The position numbers and the translations under genes are program-made. A model generated the notes under the pieces. The model had not been told where the DNA came from, ran no database searches, and saw nothing but the letters and a program-made list of their open reading frames with translations. Below are positions 1-24,237 of a DNA stretch of 30,617 nt, piece after piece. Origin of the DNA: an uncultured Caldilinea sp. (lineage in GTDB: Bacteria > Chloroflexota > Anaerolineae > Caldilineales > Caldilineaceae); assembly GCF_937128415.1 (NCBI RefSeq), contig NZ_CAKZMJ010000011.1:1-30617 (forward strand), in the 5' to 3' direction. Position 1 is the stretch's first letter. The number at the start of each line of letters is the position of its first letter.

Positions 1-77
1 AGACAGGCAGCCGCTTCGCCATCCGCGAGGGCGGTCGCACCGTCGGCGCAGGCGTCATCACCGAAATCGTCAAGTAA
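1..77 (+). CDS. tuf: Elongation factor Tu, C-terminal fragment (cut by window edge)
   Basis: The reading frame beginning at base 3 encodes TGSRFAIREGGRTVGAGVIT followed by EIVK and a TAA stop at 75-77. This is the invariant last beta-barrel segment of bacterial EF-Tu, the GTPase that delivers aminoacyl-tRNA to the ribosome. Only 24 residues are visible because the gene enters from the left. tuf directly before rpsJ is the standard junction of the str and S10 operons. A terminator-like hairpin follows. Confidence 0.95.
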   Translation, partial: TGSRFAIREGGRTVGAGVITEIVK

Positions 78-90
78 GGAAGCTGCGCAT

Positions 91-140
91 GGAGGGACGG
101 TGAAAAAAATTCGGTTGTTTGCCGTCCCTTCCCATTTTTT
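91..140 (+). terminator. Intrinsic terminator/attenuator between tuf and rpsJ
   Basis: AGGGACGG (93-100) pairs perfectly with CCGTCCCT (122-129). The pairing can continue inward through an A-rich and T-rich stretch. A run of six T follows at 135-140. The geometry fits a Rho-independent terminator, only 14 bases after the tuf stop and 37 before rpsJ, so it may partly separate the str genes from the S10 genes. The loop is large, so its strength is uncertain. Confidence 0.6.
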
Positions 141-156
141 CTTGAGCGCTGTCTAC

Positions 157-486
<330 letters not shown>

Positions 487-520
487 AAGCGTCAAAGGGA
501 GCCTCCTGCTGATTAGACCT

Positions 521-556
521 TTCATTGCTTCAGGTCAATTCATTGCTTCAGGTCAA
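521..556 (+). repeat. Perfect 18-bp tandem direct repeat (2 copies)
   Basis: TTCATTGCTTCAGGTCAA occurs at 521-538 and again, with no intervening base, at 539-556. The repeat lies in the 207-base rpsJ-rplC spacer. GACCT at 516-520 can pair with AGGTC in either copy (532-536 or 550-554), giving two alternative small hairpins. It may be a recent slippage duplication or a regulatory element; the sequence alone does not decide. Confidence 0.9.
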
Positions 557-624
557 AAGGCAGCGTTGGAGGAAACCCCGCCATTGATTTAAGGGATGAT
601 GAAGTTCGGGCGGTTTTGGCGAAG

Positions 625-660
<36 letters not shown>

Positions 661-664
661 TAAC

Positions 665-1347
<683 letters not shown>

Positions 1348-1379
1348 GGCGCGCCAGGAAGACGAAGGAGTAACAGACC

Positions 1380-2036
<657 letters not shown>

Positions 2037-2038
2037 CC

Positions 2039-2329
<291 letters not shown>

Positions 2330-2344
2330 CGGGGGAGAGGATCG

Positions 2345-3182
<838 letters not shown>

Positions 3183-3190
3183 GTGAAAGC

Positions 3191-3478
<288 letters not shown>

Positions 3479-3515
3479 GGGCGCCCGTCCATCCGGGTGA
3501 AATGGAGAACGCACG

Positions 3516-3870
<355 letters not shown>

Positions 3871-3871
3871 G

Positions 3872-4615
<744 letters not shown>

Positions 4616-4630
4616 GACGGAGAAGCGACT

Positions 4631-5050
<420 letters not shown>

Positions 5051-5061
5051 GGAGGGATGCA

Positions 5062-5269
<208 letters not shown>

Positions 5270-5271
5270 AC

Positions 5272-5544
<273 letters not shown>

Positions 5545-5562
5545 TCGTCGAGGAGAAGCGCC

Positions 5563-5931
5563 ATGATTCAGCAGGAAAGTCGGTTGAAAGTGGCCGACAA
5601 CACCGGAGCGAAAGAGTTATTGACGATCCGCGTGAAGGGCGGCAGCACCCGGCGCTATGGCGGCGTCGGCGACATCATCGTCGCCACGGTGAAATCCGCC
5701 AGCCCGACCGGAAGCGTGAAAAAAGGGGATGTGGTGCGTGCGGTGATCGTGCGCACGACGCGGCCGATCCGACGGCCTGACGGCAGCTACATTCGCTTCG
5801 ACGAAAACGCCGCCGTCATCATCGACGACAACAAGAATCCGCGTGGGACGCGTATTTTCGGCCCGGTGGCGCGCGAGCTGCGCGAAGGCGGATTCATGAA
5901 GATCGTCTCGCTGGCGCCAGAGGTGCTGTAA
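5563..5931 (+). CDS. rplN: 50S ribosomal protein L14
   Basis: At exactly 122 residues it matches L14, with MIQQESRLKVADNTGAKELL at the start, GSVKKGDVVRAVIVRT and the ending FMKIVSLAPEVL. L14 contacts the 30S subunit at bridge B8 and is the docking site of the silencing factor RsfS. GAGGAGAAG precedes the ATG. Gap to rplX is 12 bases. Confidence 0.98.
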   Translation: MIQQESRLKVADNTGAKELLTIRVKGGSTRRYGGVGDIIVATVKSASPTGSVKKGDVVRAVIVRTTRPIRRPDGSYIRFDENAAVIIDDNKNPRGTRIFGPVARELREGGFMKIVSLAPEVL

Positions 5932-5943
5932 AGGAGGCCGGAG

Positions 5944-6303
<360 letters not shown>

Positions 6304-6352
6304 GGCAAACGGTTCTACAAAATATCGTTGATACATCGAGCCTGATCTTTCT

Positions 6353-6380
6353 TCGGTCCATATCCTGTGCATATGGCCGA
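6353..6380 (+). promoter_or_regulatory. Hairpin upstream of rplE
   Basis: TCGGTCCATAT (6353-6363) pairs with ATATGGCCGA (6371-6380), ten base pairs with one bulged T and a seven-base loop. It sits in the 102-base rplX-rplE spacer, just ahead of the rplE ribosome-binding site. There is no T-run, so it is not an intrinsic terminator. In E. coli S8 represses the spc operon at the start of rplE; a similar role here is only a positional analogy. Confidence 0.5.
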
Positions 6381-6405
6381 GGTCTGCGGGCAAGGAGAAG
6401 GAATA

Positions 6406-7167
<762 letters not shown>

Positions 7168-7196
7168 GTCGAGTTGTAAAAAGAGCATATCTGACC

Positions 7197-7267
<71 letters not shown>

Positions 7268-7310
7268 CGTTTGGTTTGAGGTTGCAAGAGTGACCTGAGG
7301 AGAAAATGAA

Positions 7311-7706
<396 letters not shown>

Positions 7707-7716
7707 GGGGTGGCTT

Positions 7717-8274
7717 ATGTCTCGCATTGGAAAAATGCCCATTGCGCTGCCGCCGAAGGTGACGGTCAGCGTCGACAAAGGGAATCTGGTGACGGTCAGC
7801 GGCCCGAAGGGCACGTTGAAACAACAATTTGACCCCGACATGATCATCCAGGTGGAGAACGGTCATGTGAAGGTGTCGCGACCGAGCGACCAACGTCGGC
7901 ACCGGGCGCAGCACGGGCTGACGCGCGCGCTGCTCGCCAATATGGTGCAGGGAGTGAGCGTCGGCTTTACGCGGCGCCTGGAGATCCGCGGGGTGGGATA
8001 CCGCGCCGAAAAACGTGGGGCCAACCTGGTGCTTTCGGTCGGCAAGAGCCATCCGGTGGAATTTGCACCGCCTACGCCGGACGTCGTCTTTGAGGTCGAT
8101 AAAGATGGTCGCGCGTTCACGATCAGCGGCATCGACAAGGCCGCCGTCGGCGAGCTCGCCGCCAAAATCCGCGGCGCCCGCCCGCCGGAGCCCTATCAGG
8201 GCAAAGGAATTCGCTACCAGGGCGAATATGTGCGGCAGAAGGCCGGCAAGACCGGCAAGACCGGCAAGAAATAG
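7717..8274 (+). CDS. rplF: 50S ribosomal protein L6
   Basis: The 185-residue product begins MSRIGKMPIALPPKVTVSVD and has the second-domain signature PEPYQGKGIRYQGEYVRQK near the C-terminus. L6 lies beside the factor-binding site. The ATG at 7717 follows GGGGGTGG; an in-frame GTG inside rpsH (7666) would add 17 residues without similarity to L6. The final tail is built from a 9-bp tandem repeat that encodes a KTG repeat. Confidence 0.97.
   Translation: MSRIGKMPIALPPKVTVSVDKGNLVTVSGPKGTLKQQFDPDMIIQVENGHVKVSRPSDQRRHRAQHGLTRALLANMVQGVSVGFTRRLEIRGVGYRAEKRGANLVLSVGKSHPVEFAPPTPDVVFEVDKDGRAFTISGIDKAAVGELAAKIRGARPPEPYQGKGIRYQGEYVRQKAGKTGKTGKK
8243..8269 (+). repeat. Three 9-bp tandem repeats in the rplF C-terminal tail
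   Basis: CCGGCAAGA occurs at 8243-8251, 8252-8260 and 8261-8269 without gaps. Being a multiple of three it stays in frame and encodes repeated glycine-lysine-threonine units at the disordered end of L6. Such a tract could change copy number by slippage without breaking the gene. Confidence 0.9.
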
Positions 8275-8286
8275 GAGCAAGCAACT

Positions 8287-8652
<366 letters not shown>

Positions 8653-8676
8653 TTCGGCGGATGGCTGGGGAGAACA

Positions 8677-9439
<763 letters not shown>

Positions 9440-9472
9440 CCGCTTGCAAATAGCACAATCAGTTTTTTGCAA

Positions 9473-9963
<491 letters not shown>

Positions 9964-9993
9964 GAGTGCATCGTTTAGACCATTGGCCCCTGG

Positions 9994-10020
9994 GCGCCTT
10001 CGGAGCCTTTCCGAAGGCGC
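9994..10020 (+). promoter_or_regulatory. Perfect 11-bp hairpin between rplO and secY
   Basis: GCGCCTTCGGA (9994-10004) is the exact reverse complement of TCCGAAGGCGC (10010-10020), with the five-base loop GCCTT. No T-run follows, so it is not a classic intrinsic terminator. It ends 28 bases before the secY ATG and could act as an RNA-processing or stability element at the change from ribosomal genes to the translocase gene. Confidence 0.7.
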
Positions 10021-10048
10021 ATGTCAGGAACTAGAAAGGACCTCGCGC

Positions 10049-11398
<1,350 letters not shown>

Positions 11399-11437
11399 CC
11401 GGGTTTCACGCACGCAAGAGACCGTTCGGAAATGTCA

Positions 11438-11474
11438 GGCGCAGTGGAGATCGGGCCTCGATCCCACCTGCGCC
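11438..11474 (+). promoter_or_regulatory. Long hairpin between secY and adk
   Basis: GGCGCAG, TGG and GATCG (11438-11453) pair with CGATC, CCA and CTGCGCC (11459-11474): fifteen base pairs with two single-base bulges and a GGCCT loop. No T-run follows. A second small pairing (CCTTC 11480-11484 with GAAGG 11495-11499) could partly cover the adk ribosome-binding site. Function unknown. Confidence 0.65.
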
Positions 11475-11480
11475 ATCCGC

Positions 11481-12208
<728 letters not shown>

Positions 12209-12211
12209 ACG

Positions 12212-13050
<839 letters not shown>

Positions 13051-13233
13051 ATTGGCAAAGTTGTGCCCTGCGCTGCAAGGCTGTCTTTGCGGTGCAGCAG
13101 GCGGTTCAGTCAGATATGCTCACTCAGATACGCGTAGTGTGCGCCGATGGGTGCGATGCGCATCGGATGTGATTTTTCGTTTGCGAAGGCCATACTGCGG
13201 TGCAAGATTGCGGTGCGATAGCAGGGGTGAATC

Positions 13234-13347
13234 ATGAAAGTTCGACCATCTGTCAAAAGGATCTGTGAAAATTGCAAAATTGTGCGCCGGCGCGGCGTGC
13301 TCTACGTGATCTGTAAGAATCCGAAGCACAAGCAGCGTCAGGGCTAG
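13234..13347 (+). CDS. rpmJ: 50S ribosomal protein L36 (zinc-binding form)
   Basis: The 37-residue product begins MKVRPSVKRICENCKIVRRR and ends with VICKNPKHKQRQG, the complete L36. C11, C14, C27 and H32 form the zinc-ribbon ligands. The ATG at 13234 follows GCAGGGG. L36 is among the last proteins assembled in the 50S subunit. It lies 29 bases before rpsM. Confidence 0.97.
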   Translation: MKVRPSVKRICENCKIVRRRGVLYVICKNPKHKQRQG

Positions 13348-13349
13348 GA

Positions 13350-13758
<409 letters not shown>

Positions 13759-13767
13759 CAGGGTTGC

Positions 13768-13788
13768 TCCTGGGGAGACGCCAGGAGT
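13768..13788 (+). promoter_or_regulatory. Hairpin between rpsM and rpsK
   Basis: CTCCTGG (13768-13774) is exactly complementary to CCAGGAG (13782-13788), with a seven-base GGAGACG loop. No T-run follows. The rest of the spacer is more AT-rich just ahead of rpsK. Its role is unknown; it may be a processing or regulatory element. Confidence 0.5.
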
Positions 13789-13840
13789 CAGAGGGACATT
13801 GCACGGATTTACATTTTGTACTTTGTAGGGAGACACAGCA

Positions 13841-14248
13841 ATGGCTCGACCTCAACGTGCGCGTCGCGATCGGCGAACCGCGCGCAAGGAGAAGAAGAAC
13901 GTACCGGTCGGACAGGTGCATATCCATGCATCGTTCAACAATACGATCGTGACGGTGACGGATTTGCAGGGCAACACCCTCTGTTGGGCGAGCAGCGGCA
14001 GCGCCGGCTTCAAAGGAAGCCGCAAGTCAACGCCCTTCGCCGGTCAGTTGGCTGCCCAGAGCGCCGCGCAGACCGCTCGCTCCGACTTCAACATGCGTGA
14101 AGTGGACGTCTTCGTGAAAGGCCCAGGCCCCGCCCGCGAAAGTTCGATTCGCTCGGTGCAGGCCGCAGGGCTGATCGTTCGCTCGATCACCGACGTCACG
14201 CCGATCCCCCACAACGGATGTCGGCCGCCAAAGAAGCGTCGCGTCTAG
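13841..14248 (+). CDS. rpsK: 30S ribosomal protein S11
   Basis: The 135-residue product has VGQVHIHASFNNTIVTVTDL and GNTLCWASSGSAGFKGSRKS, and ends with TDVTPIPHNGCRPPKKRRV, all diagnostic of S11 on the 30S platform. AGGGAGA lies just upstream of the ATG. The N-terminal 20 residues are arginine-rich. A 213-base spacer follows before rpsD. Confidence 0.98.
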   Translation: MARPQRARRDRRTARKEKKNVPVGQVHIHASFNNTIVTVTDLQGNTLCWASSGSAGFKGSRKSTPFAGQLAAQSAAQTARSDFNMREVDVFVKGPGPARESSIRSVQAAGLIVRSITDVTPIPHNGCRPPKKRRV

Positions 14249-14283
14249 CGCCGTGTGGGTGTGAATCGGAAGGGGAGCATCCG

Positions 14284-14324
14284 GTCAAAACAGGTGGCGC
14301 AGCAAGTGCGCCATCTGTTTTGAC
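14284..14324 (+). terminator. 18-bp hairpin in the rpsK-rpsD spacer (terminator/attenuator-like)
   Basis: GTCAAAACAGGTGGCGCA (14284-14301) pairs with TGCGCCATCTGTTTTGAC (14307-14324); all eighteen positions pair, one as G-U, around a GCAAG loop. The inner GC-rich part followed by CTGTTTT (14315-14321) resembles an intrinsic terminator with symmetrical A and T tracts. A second perfect 8-bp hairpin (CGGCGGGC 14354-14361, GCCCGCCG 14369-14376) follows. Together they form a structured leader for rpsD; S4 autoregulation is possible but not shown. Confidence 0.65.
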
Positions 14325-14461
14325 TCATTTCGACCGATCGGTGCGGAACAAGGCGGCGGGCGACAGCGGCCCGCCGGAAGAGATAGAAAAAGAAATAAAA
14401 AGCGTGCGAGCAAGCAGGAGGAGCGGCGCAAGAGCCGCTGAGCAATTATTGCGGAGGAAAA

Positions 14462-15103
<642 letters not shown>

Positions 15104-15124
15104 AAAACAGTGGAGCGATTCAGG

Positions 15125-15151
15125 CTTTGGTGAAACTTGCCCTCACCAAAG
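15125..15151 (+). promoter_or_regulatory. 9-bp hairpin between rpsD and rpoA
   Basis: CTTTGGTGA (15125-15133) is exactly complementary to TCACCAAAG (15143-15151), with a nine-base loop. It is followed by an A-rich stretch, not a T-run, so it is not an intrinsic terminator for this strand. A smaller pairing (AAGCT 15166-15170, AGCTT 15178-15182) lies next to the rpoA ribosome-binding site. Confidence 0.55.
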
Positions 15152-15180
15152 AGAAAAAGATGTGTAAGCTTATTGAGAGC

Positions 15181-16199
<1,019 letters not shown>

Positions 16200-16215
16200 A
16201 GAAGAGGAGTTTGAA

Positions 16216-16601
<386 letters not shown>

Positions 16602-16626
16602 GCGTGGCTGAAGGAGGCGCTGCCTT

Positions 16627-17953
<1,327 letters not shown>

Positions 17954-17979
17954 GAGAGGATTGAAGGACGGAGAGTCTC

Positions 17980-18369
17980 ATGGCTGAGTATGTAGAAGCT
18001 GTCGGGCGTCGCAAAGAAGCCACCGCGCGCGTGCGCCTGTATCCGGGCACCGGTGAGATCGTCGTCAACGACAAGCCGGTCGATGTTTACTTTGGACGCG
18101 CGTTGGATCAGATGATCCTGCGCCAACCGCTCGTGCTCACCGGCACAGAGTCCTCGTACAACATCAGCGTCAAAGTGCGCGGCGGCGGGGAGAGCGGACA
18201 GGCGGCGGCCGTGCGTCTGGGCATTGCACGCGCCTTGTGCGAGCGGGACCCCAATCTGCGCCCTCCCTTGAAGGCGGCTGGGTTCCTGACTCGCGATGCG
18301 CGCGAAAAGGAGCGCAAGAAGCCCGGTCTCAAGCGTGCGCGCAAGGCGCCCCAGTACACCAAACGCTAA
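17980..18369 (+). CDS. rpsI: 30S ribosomal protein S9
   Basis: The 129-residue product begins MAEYVEAVGRRKEATARVRL, has GGGESGQAAAVRLGIARALC, and ends in the invariant KKPGLKRARKAPQYTKR, whose C-terminal tail reaches the P-site tRNA. GGACGGAGAG precedes the ATG. It is the last ribosomal gene of the superoperon and is followed by a strong hairpin. Confidence 0.98.
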   Translation: MAEYVEAVGRRKEATARVRLYPGTGEIVVNDKPVDVYFGRALDQMILRQPLVLTGTESSYNISVKVRGGGESGQAAAVRLGIARALCERDPNLRPPLKAAGFLTRDAREKERKKPGLKRARKAPQYTKR

Positions 18370-18399
18370 AACCTTCGGGCTGCGTTTTCTCTTTGGTTT

Positions 18400-18453
18400 G
18401 CAAAGAACACAGGCAAACGGAGCAACGCCCATTGCTCTGTTTGCCTGCTTTGC
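18400..18453 (+). terminator. Large hairpin closing the ribosomal superoperon
   Basis: AGGCAAACGGAGCAA (18411-18425) pairs with TTGCTCTGTTTGCCT (18432-18446), fifteen pairs with one G-U and a six-base loop. GCAAAG (18400-18405) and CTTTGC (18448-18453) extend the stem after an internal loop. A clear T-run is missing, so it may act as a transcript 3' stabiliser or weak terminator. It lies between rpsI and a gene of unrelated type. Confidence 0.55.
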
Positions 18454-18486
18454 ATTGTTGATTCGATCCAGAAATCTCAGGCGCAA

Positions 18487-19149
18487 ATGGCTGCGACCAT
18501 CAAGACCGGCGTCCTTTGCATCTCCACCTATGACGAACAAGCTGTGCAGGCTGTGCGTCGCCTTTTGCATGCACGCCTGCGCGGGGTCGTGATATGGGCG
18601 GATCGCCACATCGCAGGGCAGCGTTACTGGGTCGAAGAGTTGCTGCGGCGTTGGTGTGATGAGGAGGAGATGGACCTGATTCTCACCATCGGCGGCACTG
18701 CGCCGGCGCCTGGCCCGAGCGCTCTGGAGATCACCCCGGAGGCGACGTCTGCTGTGCTCGAACGCCCGCTGCCCGGCTTGCCCGAGGCGATGCGCTCCGC
18801 CATGGGCAAGAAAACGCCGCTTGCCTTTCTAGACCGCAGCGTGGCCGGCGTTCGTGGGCGCACAGTGATTCTCAATCTCCCGGCCGGCGCACATGCGGCT
18901 TCGCTGGCGCTCGAGGCGGTGGTGGACCTTCTCGGCGCAGCGCTCGCTTATGTGCGACAAGAGCCTGTCTCCCTGACGTTGGAAGAGGCGCTGGCTTCCC
19001 TTTCCTCCTCGGACGACGGCGAAGAGGATGAGCCGATGCAGCCGCCTTCGACTCCCTCCCCCACTGCAGGCGCAGGCAAACGCTCCGGCCGTTCCCTCGA
19101 TCCTGAGGAGTTCGCCGAATTCCTGCGCCGACGCTCTCAAGAGCGATGA
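18487..19149 (+). CDS. MogA/MoaB-like molybdopterin-binding domain protein, divergent
   Basis: The 220-residue product resembles the MogA/MoaB fold: DLILTIGGTAPAPGPSALEI then TPEATSAVLERPLPGLPEAM (about residues 63-102) and VILNLPAGAHAASLALEAV (127-145). MogA enzymes adenylylate molybdopterin for molybdenum cofactor. Here the usual TTGGTG loop and the Arg-Asp before xTPEAT are changed (GGTAPAP, Leu-Glu), so activity is doubtful. An acidic, proline-rich linker and a short charged end follow from about residue 172. No clear Shine-Dalgarno precedes the ATG. No other molybdenum-cofactor gene is nearby. Confidence 0.7.
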   Translation: MAATIKTGVLCISTYDEQAVQAVRRLLHARLRGVVIWADRHIAGQRYWVEELLRRWCDEEEMDLILTIGGTAPAPGPSALEITPEATSAVLERPLPGLPEAMRSAMGKKTPLAFLDRSVAGVRGRTVILNLPAGAHAASLALEAVVDLLGAALAYVRQEPVSLTLEEALASLSSSDDGEEDEPMQPPSTPSPTAGAGKRSGRSLDPEEFAEFLRRRSQER

Positions 19150-19180
19150 CGGCTGCGCGGCTCAAGCGGTTCTGTCTTGT

Positions 19181-20302
<1,122 letters not shown>

Positions 20303-20405
20303 GGTTGCTCCTTTTCTGTCTCATTCCGTTGCAACGGCTGTCGATGGGCGGCGAAGGGACTGCCCGCCTTTCTCTGCCGTTCACTTTGGACTTTTGGCCT
20401 TATCT

Positions 20406-20434
20406 TTGACAAATCGTATCACACCGTGTACTAT
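20406..20434 (+). promoter_or_regulatory. Sigma-70 type promoter for trxA
   Basis: TTGACA (20406-20411) is a perfect -35 box, followed after exactly 17 bases by TACTAT (20429-20434) as -10. It points toward trxA and predicts a start near 20441, with an untranslated leader of about 150 bases. It overlaps the divergent tal upstream region. Confidence 0.6.
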
Positions 20435-20469
20435 GTTTTTTGTAGCGACGGTTACTGCCGTCTTGCAAC

Positions 20470-20498
20470 AGTATACTCATAATGGCTTCGGCTGGAAA
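20470..20498 (-). promoter_or_regulatory. Possible sigma-70 promoter for tal
   Basis: On the minus strand TTTCCA (20498-20493) and TATACT (20475-20470) are 17 bases apart. The -10 matches five of six consensus positions, the -35 four of six. It would give a leader of about 160 bases. The region is AT-richer than its neighbours, as expected for a divergent promoter region. Confidence 0.3.
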
Positions 20499-20590
20499 GT
20501 AAATCAAAAATTGATGCTTCAGTCCAGAACAATTATAGAGTGTGCTCAAACAAAGAGAATCCAGGTTGTTAGTTGAGGAGAAGCGAAACA

Positions 20591-20917
<327 letters not shown>

Positions 20918-20950
20918 GCAGCGCAAGTGAGCGACGAATCGTTTCCAGGC

Positions 20951-20988
20951 AAGGGTGTGGTCATCCGATCACACCCTTTATAATTTTT
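20951..20988 (+). terminator. Intrinsic terminator after trxA
   Basis: AAGGGTGTGGTC (20951-20962) pairs with GATCACACCCTT (20967-20978), twelve pairs with one G-U and an ATCC loop. A run of five T follows at 20984-20988. It lies 34 bases after the trxA stop. Confidence 0.9.
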
Positions 20989-21102
20989 CTCTTTGCGCTA
21001 TTCAGGCTTGTGCGGTCTGGGACTGAGGGTCAGACGGACAGAACGGCGTGCCAAGGATAGCCCAATAACATTCATTGAAAGTGAAATAGGAGGCGAATGA
21101 AT

Positions 21103-21276
21103 ATGGGCAAGCTCGAAGGTTGGGCTTTTCTTTCTCTCATGGGATGCCTTATTGTTCTGACGCTGTCATTGACGCTGTTGTCTGGCGTCTGGGCAAGTGT
21201 GGCAAGTGTGGTCGCAGTGATTCTGGGGATTCTATCTGGAGGATTATATGGAGCGTCGGTCAGGCGTGAGAAATGA
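21103..21276 (+). CDS. Small two-span membrane protein, unknown function
   Basis: The 57-residue frame begins MGKLEGWAFLSLMGCLIVLT and has two hydrophobic segments (about residues 6-27 and 29-50), a short GVWASV turn and a basic SVRREK end. The start is supported by AGGAGG at 21088-21093, nine bases before ATG 21103; an ATG at 21097 is in frame but only three bases away. It sits alone between the trxA terminator and a convergent metallopeptidase gene. I do not recognise the family; a helical hairpin with a positive tail is all that can be said. Confidence 0.6.
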   Translation: MGKLEGWAFLSLMGCLIVLTLSLTLLSGVWASVASVVAVILGILSGGLYGASVRREK

Positions 21277-21328
21277 TCGCGGTAACCGTCTGCAAATGAA
21301 TTACGCCACCCTCGCCGCGCCTTTTGCA

Positions 21329-22087
21329 TCAACGGCTGCGATGCTTGCGTAGAACGCGTTCAAGCGGCCATAGCCCCATCAGCACAAAGGCGTCGAGCAG
21401 AATCAAGAAGACGAGGGCCCCGATAGTGACTTCAAAGAAAGGCCCCATCCATGCCAGCAGCATTTTCATCGGCTCCAGCGGCAATCCCACCCCGATATAG
21501 ATCAGCGCCACCAAAGCGGTGTAGAGCAAGGCGGGCCTGAGGGGCTCGCGGTCGCTGCTGCTGGGGAGCATGGTGTTGCCGATGGTGAACAGGATGTACG
21601 CCCAGAGCAACCCATCGGCCGTGCGCAGGCTGGCGAAAAAAGCCATTGCCGCTCGCCACAGATGGCCCGTCGCCAGCGCTTCCAACAGCGCAGGGGTGGC
21701 GAACACTCGCCATCCGATCCAGGCGATTGCGAGATTGCCCACCAACAACGGCGCCATGCCCACCAGGCTTTCCCGCCAGACGTCGGCGCGTTGCATGCTG
21801 ACGCTGCCCAGGCCAAGATGGTCCCCTTGTTTGCGAGGCCAGATGCGAAACTTGCTGACGCGCAGCCCGAGTGCGCGCGCCGCCAGCCAGTGCGCCGCTT
21901 CATGTAAAACGACGCCGGGCAAGAGCAACAGAAAAATAATCACGCCTGCCAGGTCGCCCCAGCCGGTCAGATAGAAGGTGACGCCCTGCACGCGCAGGCT
22001 GACCTGTTGGCTCAGCCAGGAAAGTGTCAGAAGGCCGCCCAGCAATACGGCCAGGAGCATCAGGGTGTGCAGCTCTTGTGCGTCCAA
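21329..22087 (-). CDS. Membrane zinc metallopeptidase-like protein (M50/HExxH type)
   Basis: The 252-residue polytopic protein has about six hydrophobic spans. H62-E63-A-A-H66 in PGVVLHEAAHWLAARALGL lies in a membrane segment, as in M50 site-2-type proteases, and D179 in MLPSSSDREPL could be the third zinc ligand, though the usual NPxPDG form is not present. The start is TTG at 22087 with a poor ribosome-binding site; an ATG nine codons later is an alternative. It is the last gene of the exosortase operon, 20 bases after the lipoprotein gene. Substrate unknown. Confidence 0.75.
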   Translation of the reverse strand: MDAQELHTLMLLAVLLGGLLTLSWLSQQVSLRVQGVTFYLTGWGDLAGVIIFLLLLPGVVLHEAAHWLAARALGLRVSKFRIWPRKQGDHLGLGSVSMQRADVWRESLVGMAPLLVGNLAIAWIGWRVFATPALLEALATGHLWRAAMAFFASLRTADGLLWAYILFTIGNTMLPSSSDREPLRPALLYTALVALIYIGVGLPLEPMKMLLAWMGPFFEVTIGALVFLILLDAFVLMGLWPLERVLRKHRSR

Positions 22088-22107
22088 GATGCGCTCGCTT
22101 TGCGTGG

Positions 22108-22614
22108 TCAGGGCGTTCGAGGCTCCAGATTGTAGGTGAGACTTTCAAACAACCAGCAGCCGTTCTGGCGGACGAGCGTCCAGCGATCTCCGCCGGGGGC
22201 GATCTCGGCGCCGATGCGCGTGGTGGCGGTGACGACGGCGCGATCGCCGGCGATCTCCACTTCCATGTCCGATGGAGTGATATTCGTCGGCGCGCCGGGG
22301 AAAACGACGCGCACATAGCGATGACGGATCGCATCGACGCCGCGCCAATGCTGGTCATCCTCAGGTTGGTCGGGCGTATGTCTGGCGTCGGCGACATAGC
22401 CGTCTTCGCTCCACAGCGCCATCAGGGCGTCGATCTCTTGCGCAACGACCAGCTGTCCTTCTGCGGCGATCATGACGCGTATCACTGTGGCGTCATCGGT
22501 ACTGCTGGGCAGATTCAGACTGCACGAACCGTCCGTGGATGACGCCGGCGCGCTGCATCCAGAGAGCGTCAGACTTGCATAAAAAAATAAAAGGATGCGT
22601 CTCCAGAGGGTCAT
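22108..22614 (-). CDS. NTF2-like (SnoaL-type) lipoprotein
   Basis: The 168-residue product begins MTLWRRILLFFYASLTLSGC, a signal peptide with lipobox LSGC (cysteine about residue 20), so it should be lipid-anchored outside the membrane. The mature part reads like an NTF2/SnoaL cone fold: IDALMALWSEDGYVADAR, WRGVDAIRHRYVRVVF, and DRWTLVRQNGCWLFESLTY. Such domains bind small ligands or act as scaffolds. The ATG at 22614 has GGTGAG upstream. It lies 19 bases after the EpsI-like gene. Confidence 0.75.
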   Translation of the reverse strand: MTLWRRILLFFYASLTLSGCSAPASSTDGSCSLNLPSSTDDATVIRVMIAAEGQLVVAQEIDALMALWSEDGYVADARHTPDQPEDDQHWRGVDAIRHRYVRVVFPGAPTNITPSDMEVEIAGDRAVVTATTRIGAEIAPGGDRWTLVRQNGCWLFESLTYNLEPRTP

Positions 22615-22633
22615 GCTCTCACCAGATGGCCAG

Positions 22634-23362
<729 letters not shown>

Positions 23363-23365
23363 GAA

Positions 23366-24214
<849 letters not shown>

Positions 24215-24237
24215 GCGCACCTATCTGGGAACGAGGA

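Noticed and set aside
521..556. Tandem repeat as a CRISPR or insertion-sequence end
   Set aside because: Only two copies without spacers, no transposase or inverted ends, no target-site signs.
13052..13237. 61-codon frame as a candidate for the missing IF-1
   Set aside because: No IF-1 or OB-fold sequence; its composition is arginine/cysteine-rich and it overlaps the rpmJ start.
20482..20502. Six-codon upstream frame in the trxA leader
   Set aside because: No ribosome-binding site, far from trxA, and within chance expectation.
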